From contig NZ_NCSM01000014.1 of NCBI RefSeq assembly GCF_002224125.1, positions 880,871-944,870 of the forward strand: a stretch of DNA of 64,000 bases, given 5' to 3'. Each line of letters opens with the position of its first letter. The stretch's first letter is position 1. This DNA comes from Streptomyces sp. NBS 14/10. Its GTDB lineage: Bacteria; Actinomycetota; Actinomycetes; Streptomycetales; Streptomycetaceae. The notes below the pieces were generated by a model, which saw only the letters and a program-made list of their open reading frames with translations, had not been told where the DNA came from and did not search any database. The translations under genes and the position numbers were made by a program. Shown in pieces: positions 31,464 to 40,402 of the stretch.

Positions 31464-32954
31464 ATGACCGAAGGTCCCGCATCGCTGGACGCGGATACCT
31501 ACATCCGGCTCCACCAAGACCACCATCCACATCTCATCGCCTACGCCCGCACCCTCATCGGCACCCCATGGCCGGCCGAGGACGCCGTCGCCGAGGCGTA
31601 CTTTCTCGTGTGGCGGCGGTTGCGGTCGGGCGAGGCCGTCGGTGATGTTCCGACCGCCCTGAAGGCCACCGTGCGTGACCTTGCCATGTCCGCCGCAAGG
31701 CGTGACCGGGCGCAGCGCGTCTCCTACGTCGACCTGCTCGCGCGCGTCATCGAGGATCTGCCGCAGCGGTGGGTGAAGGCGCTGTGGCAGGCGGAAGCGG
31801 AGCGGCAACCGCCGGTGGCGGAGGTGGGCCGCCGGGCGGCGGCGGGTACGAGCCCCGCCGCCGCGCTGGAGCGGGCCCGGGACGGTATGCGCCAGCACTT
31901 CCTGCGGGCCCAGCCGGGCGGCCCGGCCGACCCGGCCTGCGGGTGGTGCTGGGAGCGGCTGCCCGAGCACGTACGGGGCGCGGACTCGCCGACCCAGGCG
32001 GAGCAGGTCGCGATCCATGTGGCCGGCTGTGCGGACTGCCGGACGCGGGTGGAGCAGCTGATGGCGGCCGACGCGCGGATGTCCGCGCTGGTGGGTCCTG
32101 CCCTGATGGTTCTCCTGTCCCGGGGGACCGCCGACTACCTGGTGCCGCTGGCCCGCGCGGGCGGCGCGGTGGCGGCCCTGTCTTCCGTGGCGTCGGGTGG
32201 CGCCCACGCGGGCCCGGCGGCCGACACGGTGAAGCTCCCAGCCGACACGGTGAAGATCCCGGCCCGGACGTCCGAGGACCGCACCCCGCGCCATCGGGCG
32301 CGGCGACGGGCGGGCCGGGCCGGCCGGCCGGTCGCGGTCATGGCCGGAGCGGGCGCGCTCGCCCTCGCGGGGGCGGCGGTCGCGGCCGGGCTGGTGCTCA
32401 CGGGCGGCGACTCGTCCGGACCTGAGCAGCGCACAGCGGGCTCTCAGCCCTCCGCATCGTCCCCGGGAGCGACCTCGTCGCCGTGGGGGCAGGAGTCGGC
32501 GCGGTCGGACACGGCGGGACACGGGGCCTCGGGCGACGCCTCCTCCGGGCGCTCCACCAAGGGCGCTGCCTCTGGCGACGCCGCCGACCAGTCGCCGGGG
32601 CGGTCGCCGTCCTCGTCCACGGCGCCCTCGTCGGCGTCGTCCGCCCCCGGCACCTCCGGCACGTCGAAGAGCACATCGGCGTCCGAGACGCCGTCCACGG
32701 CGAAGACCCCCACCCGGGCCCCGGCCACGCGGCAGCCGACCCCGACGCGGACGCAGAGCGCCACGCCCAAGCCGACCCAGAGCCAGGACCAGACCGCGAC
32801 CGCGACTCCCGAGCCGACCACGACAACGACCGAGCCGCCCGCCGCGGAGCCGAGCAAGTCGACGAAGCCGACCGAGCCGGCCAAACCGGCCAAGGCGACC
32901 GACGAGCCCCCGGCGCCCGGCCGTAGCGGGGGAGACGGCTGGGACAACGGTTAG
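31464..32954 (+). CDS. ECF sigma-like/anti-sigma fusion with membrane anchor
   Basis: A 496-residue fusion. Residues about 5-75 resemble sigma region 2 (YIRLHQDHHPHLIAYARTLI, EDAVAEAYFLVWRRL). Residues about 95-150 match region 4 (LPQRWVKALWQAEAE) but the recognition helix is degenerate (RRAAAGTSPAAALERARDGMRQ). A zinc-type anti-sigma motif HVAGCADC follows near residue 190, then a transmembrane helix (about 290-315) and a Ser/Thr/Pro-rich outer tail with PTPTRTQS-like repeats. Such proteins tether sigma activity to the membrane. ATG 31464 is preferred over an upstream start because region 2 begins just after it. Confidence 0.83.
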   Translation: MTEGPASLDADTYIRLHQDHHPHLIAYARTLIGTPWPAEDAVAEAYFLVWRRLRSGEAVGDVPTALKATVRDLAMSAARRDRAQRVSYVDLLARVIEDLPQRWVKALWQAEAERQPPVAEVGRRAAAGTSPAAALERARDGMRQHFLRAQPGGPADPACGWCWERLPEHVRGADSPTQAEQVAIHVAGCADCRTRVEQLMAADARMSALVGPALMVLLSRGTADYLVPLARAGGAVAALSSVASGGAHAGPAADTVKLPADTVKIPARTSEDRTPRHRARRRAGRAGRPVAVMAGAGALALAGAAVAAGLVLTGGDSSGPEQRTAGSQPSASSPGATSSPWGQESARSDTAGHGASGDASSGRSTKGAASGDAADQSPGRSPSSSTAPSSASSAPGTSGTSKSTSASETPSTAKTPTRAPATRQPTPTRTQSATPKPTQSQDQTATATPEPTTTTTEPPAAEPSKSTKPTEPAKPAKATDEPPAPGRSGGDGWDNG

Positions 32955-33364
32955 GGCCGACTGCCGCAGGGGCCGGATCCGTCGCAGTACGGGGCGTTCG
33001 CGCTCGTCCCGCAACCGCACAGCGTCGCGCGGGTCTCCTGGCGGGGCCCCGTCGCGGTCTCGACCCGGAGGTCGCCGCGGATGAGGATCCGGCCCGAGTC
33101 CGTACGGGCGACCGCCGTGGGGCGGACCGGGGTCTCGGTGTGGCCGTTGGCCATCCGGTAGCGGAGGGCGCCGGAGGTGCACCGCCGGACGATCTCGGCG
33201 ACGACATCGGCGGGGGCGCCGTTCGGCTGGATCCACGGCTGCCGCTCGGGGTCGAAGACCTGAGGCAGCGCCCGGACGCATTCGCCCGCGTGGAGACATC
33301 GCTCCGCTTCGTAGTGGATGGTGACCATGGTTCCCACATACGGCTTCGAGCGTTCGACGTCCAT
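32951..33364 (-). CDS. Divergent ferredoxin-like plus CDGSH iron-sulfur domain protein
   Basis: A 137-residue redox protein. The N-terminal part (VTIHYEAERCLHAGECVRALPQVF, shown as CLHAGECVRALPQVF, with a later Cys in VRRCTSGALRY) is a divergent 4Fe-4S mono-cluster domain. The C-terminus carries the CDGSH-type motif ATLCGCGTSANAPYCDGSG. The fusion is common in actinobacteria; the partner is unknown. ATG 33364 fits the family start, with ATG 33328 possible. It overlaps the convergent sigma fusion by 4 nt. Confidence 0.85.
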   Translation of the reverse strand: MDVERSKPYVGTMVTIHYEAERCLHAGECVRALPQVFDPERQPWIQPNGAPADVVAEIVRRCTSGALRYRMANGHTETPVRPTAVARTDSGRILIRGDLRVETATGPRQETRATLCGCGTSANAPYCDGSGPCGSRP

Positions 33365-33561
33365 GGCCGCCTCAGCCCCCGGCTCGGCTCTTGGGATTCG
33401 ACAACCCGTCTGTCGAACGGTGGAACACGGGGTTTGACATGCGGTACGCCTCCTCGCTCCCCCCGCCCCCACCATAGGAAGGCCCAACCGGTCCCGCGAT
33501 TCGGCATCCGGCGTCACTCGTCCGTGGACGGCGTCCCACCAATGGGCTAGCTTCCGGCGCC

Positions 33562-34701
33562 ATGACGGAGAAGAAGACCACCAAGGGGCTCGCAGGACTC
33601 AAGAGGCTTACGGGGACGCTGAGACGCGCGGCAGCGGCCGGGCTGTGCGGCGCGGCGCTCCTGTCGGCCGTCGCCGCCGTGCCGGCGCGGGCCCAACAAG
33701 GGCGCGCGGAGGGCCTGTCGGGCGCGACGTGGCGGCTGAAGGGCAGCGGCAGCGACGCCCGGTTCCGCGGGCTCGCCGCCGTCAGCCGTACGACGGCGTG
33801 GGTGGCGGGCTCGAAGGGGACCGTGCTGCGTACGCACGACGGCGGGCGCAGTTGGCGCAACGTGTCGCCTCCGGGCGCGGAGGGGCTGGAGTTCCGGGAC
33901 ATCGAGGCGTTCGACGCGCGGCGCGCGGTGGTGCTGGCGATCGGTGAGGGCGAGGCGTCCCGGGTCTTCCGTACGGAAGACGCCGGCGCGACCTGGACGG
34001 AGAGCTTCCGCAACACCGATCCGCGCGCCTTCTACGACTGCCTGACCTTCTTCGACGCGCGCAACGGCATCGCGCTCAGCGACCCGGTCGACGGCAAGTA
34101 CCGCGTCCTGGCGACGGGCGACGGCGGCCGCAGCTGGCGCGTGCTGCCCTCGGACGGGATGCCCGCCGCGCAGCCGGGCGAGGCGGCGTTCGCGGCCGGC
34201 GGGCAGTGCCTGGTCAGCGCCGGGCGCCGGGACGCGTGGTTCGCCACCGGGGGCGCGGCCACCGCGCGCGTGTTCCACTCCACCGACCGCGGCCGCACCT
34301 GGACGGTGGTCGACGCACCGCTCCCGGCGGGCGACCCGGCGCGCGGCGTCTTCGCGCTCGCCTTCCGCGACGCCCGCACCGGCCTGGCCGTCGGCGGCGA
34401 CTACCGCGCCGGGCAGCCGTCCCCGAAGGCGGCGGCCGTCACGGCGGACGGCGGGGCGGTCTGGACGGTGGCCGACGCGCCGCCGCCCGCGTACCGCTCG
34501 GGCGTCACCTGGCTGCCGCACAGCCGTCGCACCGCTCTCGCGGTCGGCCCGACGGGTACGGATGTGACGACCGACGGCGGCCGTACCTGGCGCGCGGTGG
34601 ACCAGGGTTCGTACGACACCGTCGACTGCGCCCCGGACCTGGGCTGCTGGGCGGCGGGCGAGCAGGGCCGCGTGGCCCGTCTGGAGCCGGCTGGGAGGTA
34701 A
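33562..34701 (+). CDS. Secreted Ycf48-like BNR/sortilin-type beta-propeller protein
   Basis: A 379-residue exported protein. Its twin-basic N-terminus and hydrophobic core end at a PARAQQ-like cleavage site. Repeated Asp-box-type units (THDGGRSWRN, TEDAGATWTE, TGDGGRSWRV, STDRGRTWTV, TTDGGRTWRA) build a propeller as in Ycf48/photosystem assembly and sialidase-like folds. No sialidase catalytic set (Arg triad) is evident. It is usually misnamed oxidoreductase; function unknown. Confidence 0.82.
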   Translation: MTEKKTTKGLAGLKRLTGTLRRAAAAGLCGAALLSAVAAVPARAQQGRAEGLSGATWRLKGSGSDARFRGLAAVSRTTAWVAGSKGTVLRTHDGGRSWRNVSPPGAEGLEFRDIEAFDARRAVVLAIGEGEASRVFRTEDAGATWTESFRNTDPRAFYDCLTFFDARNGIALSDPVDGKYRVLATGDGGRSWRVLPSDGMPAAQPGEAAFAAGGQCLVSAGRRDAWFATGGAATARVFHSTDRGRTWTVVDAPLPAGDPARGVFALAFRDARTGLAVGGDYRAGQPSPKAAAVTADGGAVWTVADAPPPAYRSGVTWLPHSRRTALAVGPTGTDVTTDGGRTWRAVDQGSYDTVDCAPDLGCWAAGEQGRVARLEPAGR

Positions 34702-34751
34702 GTCCGGTCAGAAGACAAGTCCGGTCGGGAGGCAGGCCCGGCCGGGGTGGA

Positions 34752-35051
34752 TCAGGACGGCGGCTGTCGGCGGTGGGCCGCGAGCTCGGGAGAGGTCTTC
34801 GTGGCCAGGAATTCGGTGATCCGGTATTCGCACAGGCCCGCGACCGAGAACGGGTCGGTCGCCACCAGCCGTTCGATCCTGGCGCGGTCGTCGCCGACCG
34901 CCAGGATGATCCCGCCGTCCCGCGGGACCTTGCGGCCGGAGGCGATGATGTCGCCGGACGCGTAGAGCCCCTGCAACCAGGCCACGTGGTCGGGGAGCGC
35001 GGCGTCGATGCGCTCAAGGGGCGCGGTGTAGGTCAGTTCCAATACGAACAT
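34752..35051 (-). CDS. YciI-like protein
   Basis: A 99-residue ferredoxin-fold protein of the YCII family: FVLELTYTAPLERID, DHVAWLQGLYASGDIIASG and the conserved DPFSVAGLCEYRITEF. The catalytic-type His/Asp pair (DHVAWL) is present. ATG 35051 is divergent from the endonuclease V gene with only 30 bp between, so both promoters overlap. Reaction unknown. Confidence 0.88.
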   Translation of the reverse strand: MFVLELTYTAPLERIDAALPDHVAWLQGLYASGDIIASGRKVPRDGGIILAVGDDRARIERLVATDPFSVAGLCEYRITEFLATKTSPELAAHRRQPPS

Positions 35052-35081
35052 GATCGCGAGGCTAGTAGCGTTGGGCGCATC

Positions 35082-35822
35082 ATGACCAGCGCATTCGACC
35101 CTGGGCCCGCCGGGCCCGCTGCCGAGCCCAGCTACGAGCTCCCGCCGGACTGGCCGACGACCGAGGCCGAGGCGGCCGGCGTCCAGGAGCGGCTGCGCGG
35201 CTCCGTCCTGGTGGGCGGCGACCTGCCCGCGCCGGGCAGCGGCGCGGGCGCCGTCATGGGCGTGGACGTCGCCTACGACGACGAGCGGGGCGTGGTCGCG
35301 GCGGCCGCCGTCGCGCTCGACCCGCGCGGCCTCACGGTCGTGGGGGAGGCCACGGCGGTCGGCCCGGTCACCTTCCCTTATGTGCCCGGCCTGTTGGCGT
35401 TCCGCGAGATCCCGGCCGTCCTCGACGCGCTGGGCGCCCTGGACCGCCTCGGGCACCGCCCCGACGTCGTGGTCTGCGACGGCTACGGCCTCGCCCACCC
35501 GCGCCGCTTCGGGCTGGCCAGCCATCTGGGGGTGCTGACCGGGCTGCCCACCATCGGTGTGGCCAAGAACCCCTTCACCTTCGCCCACGACGCCCCCGGC
35601 CGGCGCCGCGGGCAGTGGTCACCGCTCCTGGACGGGGCGGAGGAGGTGGGGCGCGCGCTGCGCACCCAGGACGGCGTGAAGCCGGTCTTCGTCTCCGTCG
35701 GCCACCGGGTGACCCTCGCGGACGCCTGCGCGTACGCGCTGCACCTGGCCCGCGACTACCGGCTGCCGGAGACCACGCGGCGGGCCGACGCGCTGTGCCG
35801 CCGGGCGCTGGCGGGGGCGTGA
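35082..35822 (+). CDS. nfi: Endonuclease V (deoxyinosine 3' endonuclease)
   Basis: A 246-residue repair enzyme cutting DNA at deaminated adenine (hypoxanthine). It keeps the catalytic acids in GVDVAYDD and VVCDGYG, the wedge-type PYVPGLLAFREIPAVL, and HPRRFGLASHLGVL with TIGVAKNP. ATG 35082 gives a 25-residue variable N-terminus before the first conserved block. It is divergent from the YciI gene. Confidence 0.93.
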   Translation: MTSAFDPGPAGPAAEPSYELPPDWPTTEAEAAGVQERLRGSVLVGGDLPAPGSGAGAVMGVDVAYDDERGVVAAAAVALDPRGLTVVGEATAVGPVTFPYVPGLLAFREIPAVLDALGALDRLGHRPDVVVCDGYGLAHPRRFGLASHLGVLTGLPTIGVAKNPFTFAHDAPGRRRGQWSPLLDGAEEVGRALRTQDGVKPVFVSVGHRVTLADACAYALHLARDYRLPETTRRADALCRRALAGA

Positions 35823-35834
35823 GACGTACTCACC

Positions 35835-35940
35835 AGGCGCGTAAGCGTAAGCCGCGCCCATTAGGCACGTAGAACGCACTAGGCGCGTAAAACGCACCCA
35901 ACAGGCGCGTAAACCGCGCCCGCCAGGCGCCCCCGGGCGC
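35835..35940. repeat. Imperfect tandem repeats between convergent genes
   Basis: Five copies of an AGGCGCGTAA-aCGCgCCC-like unit begin at 35835, 35863, 35881, 35903 and 35925 (spacing 18-28). The last ends in a GCGCCC-CC-GGGCGC hairpin (35927-35940) that may terminate transcription from both sides. Confidence 0.6.
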
Positions 35941-35982
35941 ACGCGCCCTCTGCGCGCGACCCCCGTACGCGCGCAGCGCCGC

Positions 35983-36477
35983 TCAGCGGGCCGTGCGCCG
36001 CGTCTCCGCGTGGAAGCAGCCGAACTCCACGGCGCGTACATGCACCGCGGCCACCTCCGGATTCCGGTAGACCTCCGCCAGCCCCTCCTCGATCGTCAGA
36101 TCCCCGCCGTTCAGCAGCAGCCCGCTGAGGATGGCGCCCTCGGCGGAGTACGCCCGCAGCACCCTGCGCTCGCCCCGCATGGCGTCCGGGTAGCCGCCGC
36201 CCGGCCAGCCGCCGCAGTCCTCGGTGTGGATGAAGACCGGGCCCACCTCGCTGTACGGGCCGGGCGTGGCGCCCGTCTCGAGCGCCCAGCGGCGCAGCGG
36301 GGCGTATGAGACGAGCGCGATCGTCTCGCCCGGCAGGCTGCGGCCGAGGCAGCAGCGCAGCGGGTTGCCGCCCTCCTCGTCGACCACCATGCGCGGTGGG
36401 TTGCCCGCGTCGTCGCTGATCCGCAGCTGCTTCAGTACCTCGGGCGCGATGGCCCGGATCTCGTAGTTCTCGCTCAT
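35983..36477 (-). CDS. DUF1203 domain protein
   Basis: A 164-residue protein of the DUF1203 family, with NPPRMVVDEEGGNPLRCCLG, GETIALVSYAPLRRW and the C-terminal VEFGCFHAETR. ATG 36477 is used; ATG 36486 is three codons upstream. No biochemical role is known for the family. No partner gene is evident. Confidence 0.87.
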   Translation of the reverse strand: MSENYEIRAIAPEVLKQLRISDDAGNPPRMVVDEEGGNPLRCCLGRSLPGETIALVSYAPLRRWALETGATPGPYSEVGPVFIHTEDCGGWPGGGYPDAMRGERRVLRAYSAEGAILSGLLLNGGDLTIEEGLAEVYRNPEVAAVHVRAVEFGCFHAETRRTAR

Positions 36478-36560
36478 GGCGTCCATGCTGGTCGTCGGGG
36501 CCGCCCGGCGCTGGCGGGATTCGGACGGCGCGCTGGAGGGACGACGACGCGTCCGGGGGC

Positions 36561-36589
36561 TTGACAGCGTGTTGGCGCTCCGTCAGATT
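36561..36589 (+). promoter_or_regulatory. Vegetative-type promoter before lyase/transporter operon
   Basis: TTGACA at 36561-36566 is followed 17 bp later by CAGATT (36584-36589) as a fair -10 element. The start codon of the lyase gene is 75 bp downstream. Confidence 0.5.
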
Positions 36590-36602
36590 CAGCGCGAACA
36601 TG

Positions 36603-36617
36603 GGACGTCCGACGTCC
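36603..36617. promoter_or_regulatory. 15-bp dyad operator candidate before lyase/transporter operon
   Basis: GGACGTC-C-GACGTCC lies just downstream of the predicted -10, where a GntR-type repressor would block transcription. No regulator gene is adjacent. Confidence 0.5.
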
Positions 36618-36663
36618 TGAATGACTGAAATATTCGTACGATCGTCAGAAGGTCAGGTTCTCG

Positions 36664-37602
36664 ATGAGTCTGCCGACCCCGCTCACCGGTGTCGTCCCAC
36701 CCCTCTGCACCCCGCTCACCCCCTCCGGCGAGGTCGACACCCGCTCCCTCACCGCGCTCGCCGAGCGGCTGATCGGTGCCGGAGTCAGCGGCCTGTTCGT
36801 CCTCGGGTCCAGCGGCGAGGCCGCCTTTCTGAGCGACCGCAGGCGGCGCGCCGTCCTGGAGGCCGTGACCGAGGCCGCGGCCGGGCGGGTGCCGGTGCTC
36901 GCCGGGGTGATCGACATGACCACCGAGCGGGTGCTCGACCACGCCCGTACGGCGGTGGAGTCGGGCGTGGACGGGCTTGTCGCCACCGCCCCCTTCTACA
37001 CCCGCACCCACCCCGTGGAGATCGCCGACCACTTCCGGCGCATCCGCGGCGGCGCCGGCCTGCCGCTCTTCGCGTACGACATCCCGGCCTCCGTCCACAC
37101 CAAGCTCACCCCGGCCACCGTCCTCCCGCTCGCCGCCGAGGGCACGCTGGCCGGGCTCAAGGACAGCAGCGGGGACGACGGCGCGCTGCGCCGCCTCCTG
37201 GTCGAGGTGCGCCGGAGCGGGCTGCACACCTCCTTCTCGGTGCTCACCGGCTCCGAGCTGGCCGTGGACGGCGCGCTGCTGGCGGGGGTGCACGGGGTCG
37301 TCCCGGGTCTGGGGAACGTCGACCCGGAGGGCTACGTACGGCTGTACGAGCATGCGCGGGCGGGCCGCTGGGAGCGGGCGGCGGCCGAGCAGGACCGGCT
37401 GGCCGCGCTCTTCGCCATCACCGACGTCGGCGACCCGGCCGCCATGGGAGGCAGTTCCTCCGCACTCGGCGCCTTCAAGGCCGCCCTGCATCTGCTGGAC
37501 GTGATCGACTGCCCGGCCACCGCCCCTCCCCAGGTGCCGCTGGGCGACGCCGCCGTGAAGTCAGTCCGTCAACTTCTGGAATATGGAGGGCTCTTGCCGT
37601 GA
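36664..37602 (+). CDS. DapA/NanA family lyase, probable N-acetylneuraminate lyase
   Basis: A 312-residue Schiff-base aldolase. It shows the carboxylate-binding GSSGE at residues 48-52, Tyr138 in AYDIP and the Schiff-base Lys166 in GLKDSSGD, numbering very close to N-acetylneuraminate lyase. The next gene is a near-certain NanT-type sialate transporter and overlaps it, so sialic acid cleavage to ManNAc and pyruvate is the favoured role. The KDSSG block is also found in KDG and other aldolases, so the substrate is inferred from context. No nanE or nanK is nearby. Confidence 0.78.
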   Translation: MSLPTPLTGVVPPLCTPLTPSGEVDTRSLTALAERLIGAGVSGLFVLGSSGEAAFLSDRRRRAVLEAVTEAAAGRVPVLAGVIDMTTERVLDHARTAVESGVDGLVATAPFYTRTHPVEIADHFRRIRGGAGLPLFAYDIPASVHTKLTPATVLPLAAEGTLAGLKDSSGDDGALRRLLVEVRRSGLHTSFSVLTGSELAVDGALLAGVHGVVPGLGNVDPEGYVRLYEHARAGRWERAAAEQDRLAALFAITDVGDPAAMGGSSSALGAFKAALHLLDVIDCPATAPPQVPLGDAAVKSVRQLLEYGGLLP

Positions 37603-39050
37603 CCGCACCCCTGCCCTGGTACCGGGAAGTCTCCCTCCGGCAGTGGAAGGCGATGTTCGCCGCCTGGATCGGCTATCTGCTCGACGGTTTCGACTTCGTC
37701 CTGATCACGCTGGTCCTGACGGAGATAGCCGACGAGTTCGACCTCAGCGACGCCTCGGCGGCCTCCCTGGTCTCCGGGGCGTTCATCACCCGCTGGCTCG
37801 GCGGTGCGCTGCTCGGTGCGCTGGGCGACCGCTACGGGCGCAAACCCGCCATGGTCGTCAGCATTCTGCTCTATTCGCTCGGCACCTTCGCCTGCGGCTT
37901 CGCATGGGACTACTTCAGTCTGTTCACCGCCCGGCTGCTGATCGGCATGGGGATGGCGGGGGAGTACAGCGCGAGCGCGACATACGCCCTGGAGAGCTGG
38001 CCGGCCCGGCTGCGCAACCGCGCCTCCGGCTTTCTGATCTCCGGGTTCGCGGGCGGCTCGATCATCGCCGCCGAGCTCTACAAGTGGGTCGTGCCGCACT
38101 GGGGCTGGCGCTGGATGTTCTGGATCGGGGTGCTGCCCGTGTTCGTGGCCCTGTGGGTGCGGCGCTCGCTCCCCGAGAGCGGGGACTGGAACGAGGCGAC
38201 CGGCGGCGGGCCGCGTCCGAACCCGTTCCGGCCGCTGTTCGCCGGGCGCCGCCGGGCTTCGCTGAACACGGGGCTGGCGGTGGCCGCGAGCGTCGCGCTG
38301 TTCTGCGTCTTCACCCCGGTGGGCGAGGGGATGGTGTGGCCGCTGGCGCTGGTGGCGGCGGGCTGTCTGTTCGCCTTCGCCGCGCAGCTCGGCGGGCGGC
38401 GGCGCTGGGTGCTGTACATGGCGCTGATCTGCACCGTGTTCTGCGCGTTCCTCTACAGCTGGCCCATCCAGGCGCTGCTGCCCACCTATCTGAAGAAGGA
38501 GCTGGGCTACGACCCGGGCGAGGTCGCGGACATGATGTTCTACGCCGGGTTCGGGACCATGGCCGGCTGCTGGCTCGCCGGGTTCATGGGCGACTGGCTG
38601 GGCACCCGCCGCGCGTACGCCTTGACCCTCCTGGCCTCGCTGGCATTCGTCTTCCCGGTGTTCGCGGTGCAGAACAGCCTGGTCGGGCTCGGGGTGCTGC
38701 TGTTCTTCCTGCTCGCCCTCAGCCAGGGGATCTCCGGGATCCTGCCCAAGTACATCGCGAGCCACTTTCCGACCGAGACCCGGGCCGCGTCGCTCGGCTT
38801 CGTGTACAACACCGGGGCGCTCGGCGGCGCGGTCGCGCCGGTGCTGGGCGCCCACCTGGCGGAGGGCATGTCCCTCGGACGGGCGCTGGCGGTGCTCACC
38901 TTCGGGCTCACCCTGGTGGTGATCGTGCTGGTCGGCGGCAATGTTCCGCAGCGTCTCGGCCGGCTCACCGACCCGGGCGCGCCCGATGACCACCTCGTGC
39001 CCGAGCGGCCGGTGTCGGCGTCTGCCGCTAGCGTGGAGAGGGCCGGCTGA
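37599..39050 (+). CDS. MFS transporter, NanT-like sialate:H+ symporter
   Basis: A 483-residue transporter with 12 or more helices. Its sequence follows E. coli NanT closely: PWYREVSLRQWKAMFAAW, GYLLDGFDFVLITLVLTE, RLLIGMGMAGEYSASATY, FLYSWPIQALLPTYLK and GFVYNTGALGGAVAP. Like NanT it has an extended central region. GTG 37599 overlaps the lyase stop, with GGAGGG 9 nt before. It probably imports N-acetylneuraminate or a related acid sugar. Confidence 0.86.
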   Translation: MTAPLPWYREVSLRQWKAMFAAWIGYLLDGFDFVLITLVLTEIADEFDLSDASAASLVSGAFITRWLGGALLGALGDRYGRKPAMVVSILLYSLGTFACGFAWDYFSLFTARLLIGMGMAGEYSASATYALESWPARLRNRASGFLISGFAGGSIIAAELYKWVVPHWGWRWMFWIGVLPVFVALWVRRSLPESGDWNEATGGGPRPNPFRPLFAGRRRASLNTGLAVAASVALFCVFTPVGEGMVWPLALVAAGCLFAFAAQLGGRRRWVLYMALICTVFCAFLYSWPIQALLPTYLKKELGYDPGEVADMMFYAGFGTMAGCWLAGFMGDWLGTRRAYALTLLASLAFVFPVFAVQNSLVGLGVLLFFLLALSQGISGILPKYIASHFPTETRAASLGFVYNTGALGGAVAPVLGAHLAEGMSLGRALAVLTFGLTLVVIVLVGGNVPQRLGRLTDPGAPDDHLVPERPVSASAASVERAG

Positions 39051-39223
39051 GGGACCGGCGGCCCGCGCTCCGTCCGGCGCGGGCGGTCAAATGCCTGGTG
39101 AGCGAGGTGTTTTGAGTGCTCGCCCGGTTATCCACAGGCTCGCCGTGGGGGCTTGTGGAATGCCGGGCACGTTCTTAGCATCAGCGGTGTTACAGCAGTG
39201 GTGTCATACGGTTTGGGGACGGC

Positions 39224-40357
39224 ATGACGGCGACAGAGCACGGCCCGCTGGCGGGGGTGCGCGTGGTGGAGCTCGCGGGGATCGGGCCGGGGCCGTTCGC
39301 CGCCATGCTCCTCGCCGACCTCGGCGCCGATGTCGTCCGCGTCGACCGGCCCGGCGGCACGGGCGGGCTGAAGGTCGACCCGGCGTACGACCTGGCCAAC
39401 CGCAACAAGCGCTCGGTGCTGCTCGACCTCAAGACCGAACCGGGCCAGGCGGCCGTGCTCGATCTCGTGGAGCGCGCCGACATCCTCATCGAGGGATACC
39501 GCCCGGGCGTCGCCGAGCGCCTGGGCGTGGGCCCCGACGCCTGCCGGGCACGCAACCCCCGGTTGGTCTACGGGCGGATGACCGGCTGGGGCCAGCAGGG
39601 CCCGCTCGCCGAGACCGCAGGCCATGACATCGGCTATATCGCGGTCACCGGCGCGCTCGGCATGATCGGCGCGCCGGACGGCCCGCCCGCCGTCCCCGCC
39701 AATCTCCTCGGGGACTACGCGGGCGGCTCGCTCTATCTGGTGATCGGCGTCCTCGCCGCCCTCCAGCACGCCCGTACCTCGGGCGAGGGCCAGGTCGTGG
39801 ACGCCGCGATCGTGGACGGTACGGCCCATCTGACCGCAGTCATCCACGGCATGATGGCGGCGGGCGGCTGGCAGGACCGGCGCGGCGCCAACCTCCTCGA
39901 CGGCGGCTCGCCCTTCTACGGCACCTATGAGACCGCGGACGGCGGCTATATGGCCGTCGGCGCCCTCGAACCCAAGTTCTATGCCGAGTTCATCGAGCTC
40001 CTCGGGATCGCGGACCAGGCCCCGGGCCGCCGCGACTTCGACCGCTGGGGTGAGCTGCGCGCCCTGATCGCCGACCGCTTCAAGCAGCGCACCCGCGAGG
40101 AGTGGACGGCCGTCTTCGCCTCCTCCGACGCCTGTGTCGCCCCCGTCCTCTCCCTCCGTGAGGCCCCCGGCCATCCGCATCTGGCCGCCCGCGCCACCTT
40201 CGTCGACCACGGCGGCATCACCCAGCCCGCCCCCGCCCCGCGGTTCTCCGCCACCCCGGGCGCGGTGCGCCGCCCGCCCGCCCGGCCCGGGGCGGACGCC
40301 GCCGAGGTGGCCCGCGACTGGGGCGTGCCGCCCTTTCCGCAGGAGAGCCCCATATGA
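39224..40357 (+). CDS. CaiB/BaiF family, alpha-methylacyl-CoA racemase-like
   Basis: A 377-residue class III CoA-transferase-fold enzyme. The start GVRVVELAGIGPGPFAAMLLADLGADVVRVDRPGG, given in part, and AGHDIGYIAVTGAL, LGDYAGGSLYLVIG and FYGTYET match AMACR enzymes that epimerise 2-methylacyl-CoA; the catalytic His/Asp pair lies in AGHDIGY and GGSPFYGTYE regions. It heads a run with thiolase and FadB, so branched fatty acid or sterol-side-chain oxidation is plausible. About 45 bp separates it from the thiolase. Confidence 0.88.
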   Translation: MTATEHGPLAGVRVVELAGIGPGPFAAMLLADLGADVVRVDRPGGTGGLKVDPAYDLANRNKRSVLLDLKTEPGQAAVLDLVERADILIEGYRPGVAERLGVGPDACRARNPRLVYGRMTGWGQQGPLAETAGHDIGYIAVTGALGMIGAPDGPPAVPANLLGDYAGGSLYLVIGVLAALQHARTSGEGQVVDAAIVDGTAHLTAVIHGMMAAGGWQDRRGANLLDGGSPFYGTYETADGGYMAVGALEPKFYAEFIELLGIADQAPGRRDFDRWGELRALIADRFKQRTREEWTAVFASSDACVAPVLSLREAPGHPHLAARATFVDHGGITQPAPAPRFSATPGAVRRPPARPGADAAEVARDWGVPPFPQESPI

Positions 40358-40402
40358 AGCGCGCTCTCTCTGCCTGTCCGACACCCCCGAAAGGCTGCTG
40401 AC

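Noticed and set aside
39128..39136. DnaA-box-like TTATCCACA
   Set aside because: A single isolated match with no cluster of boxes, AT-rich region or dnaA/dnaN nearby, so no origin is supported.
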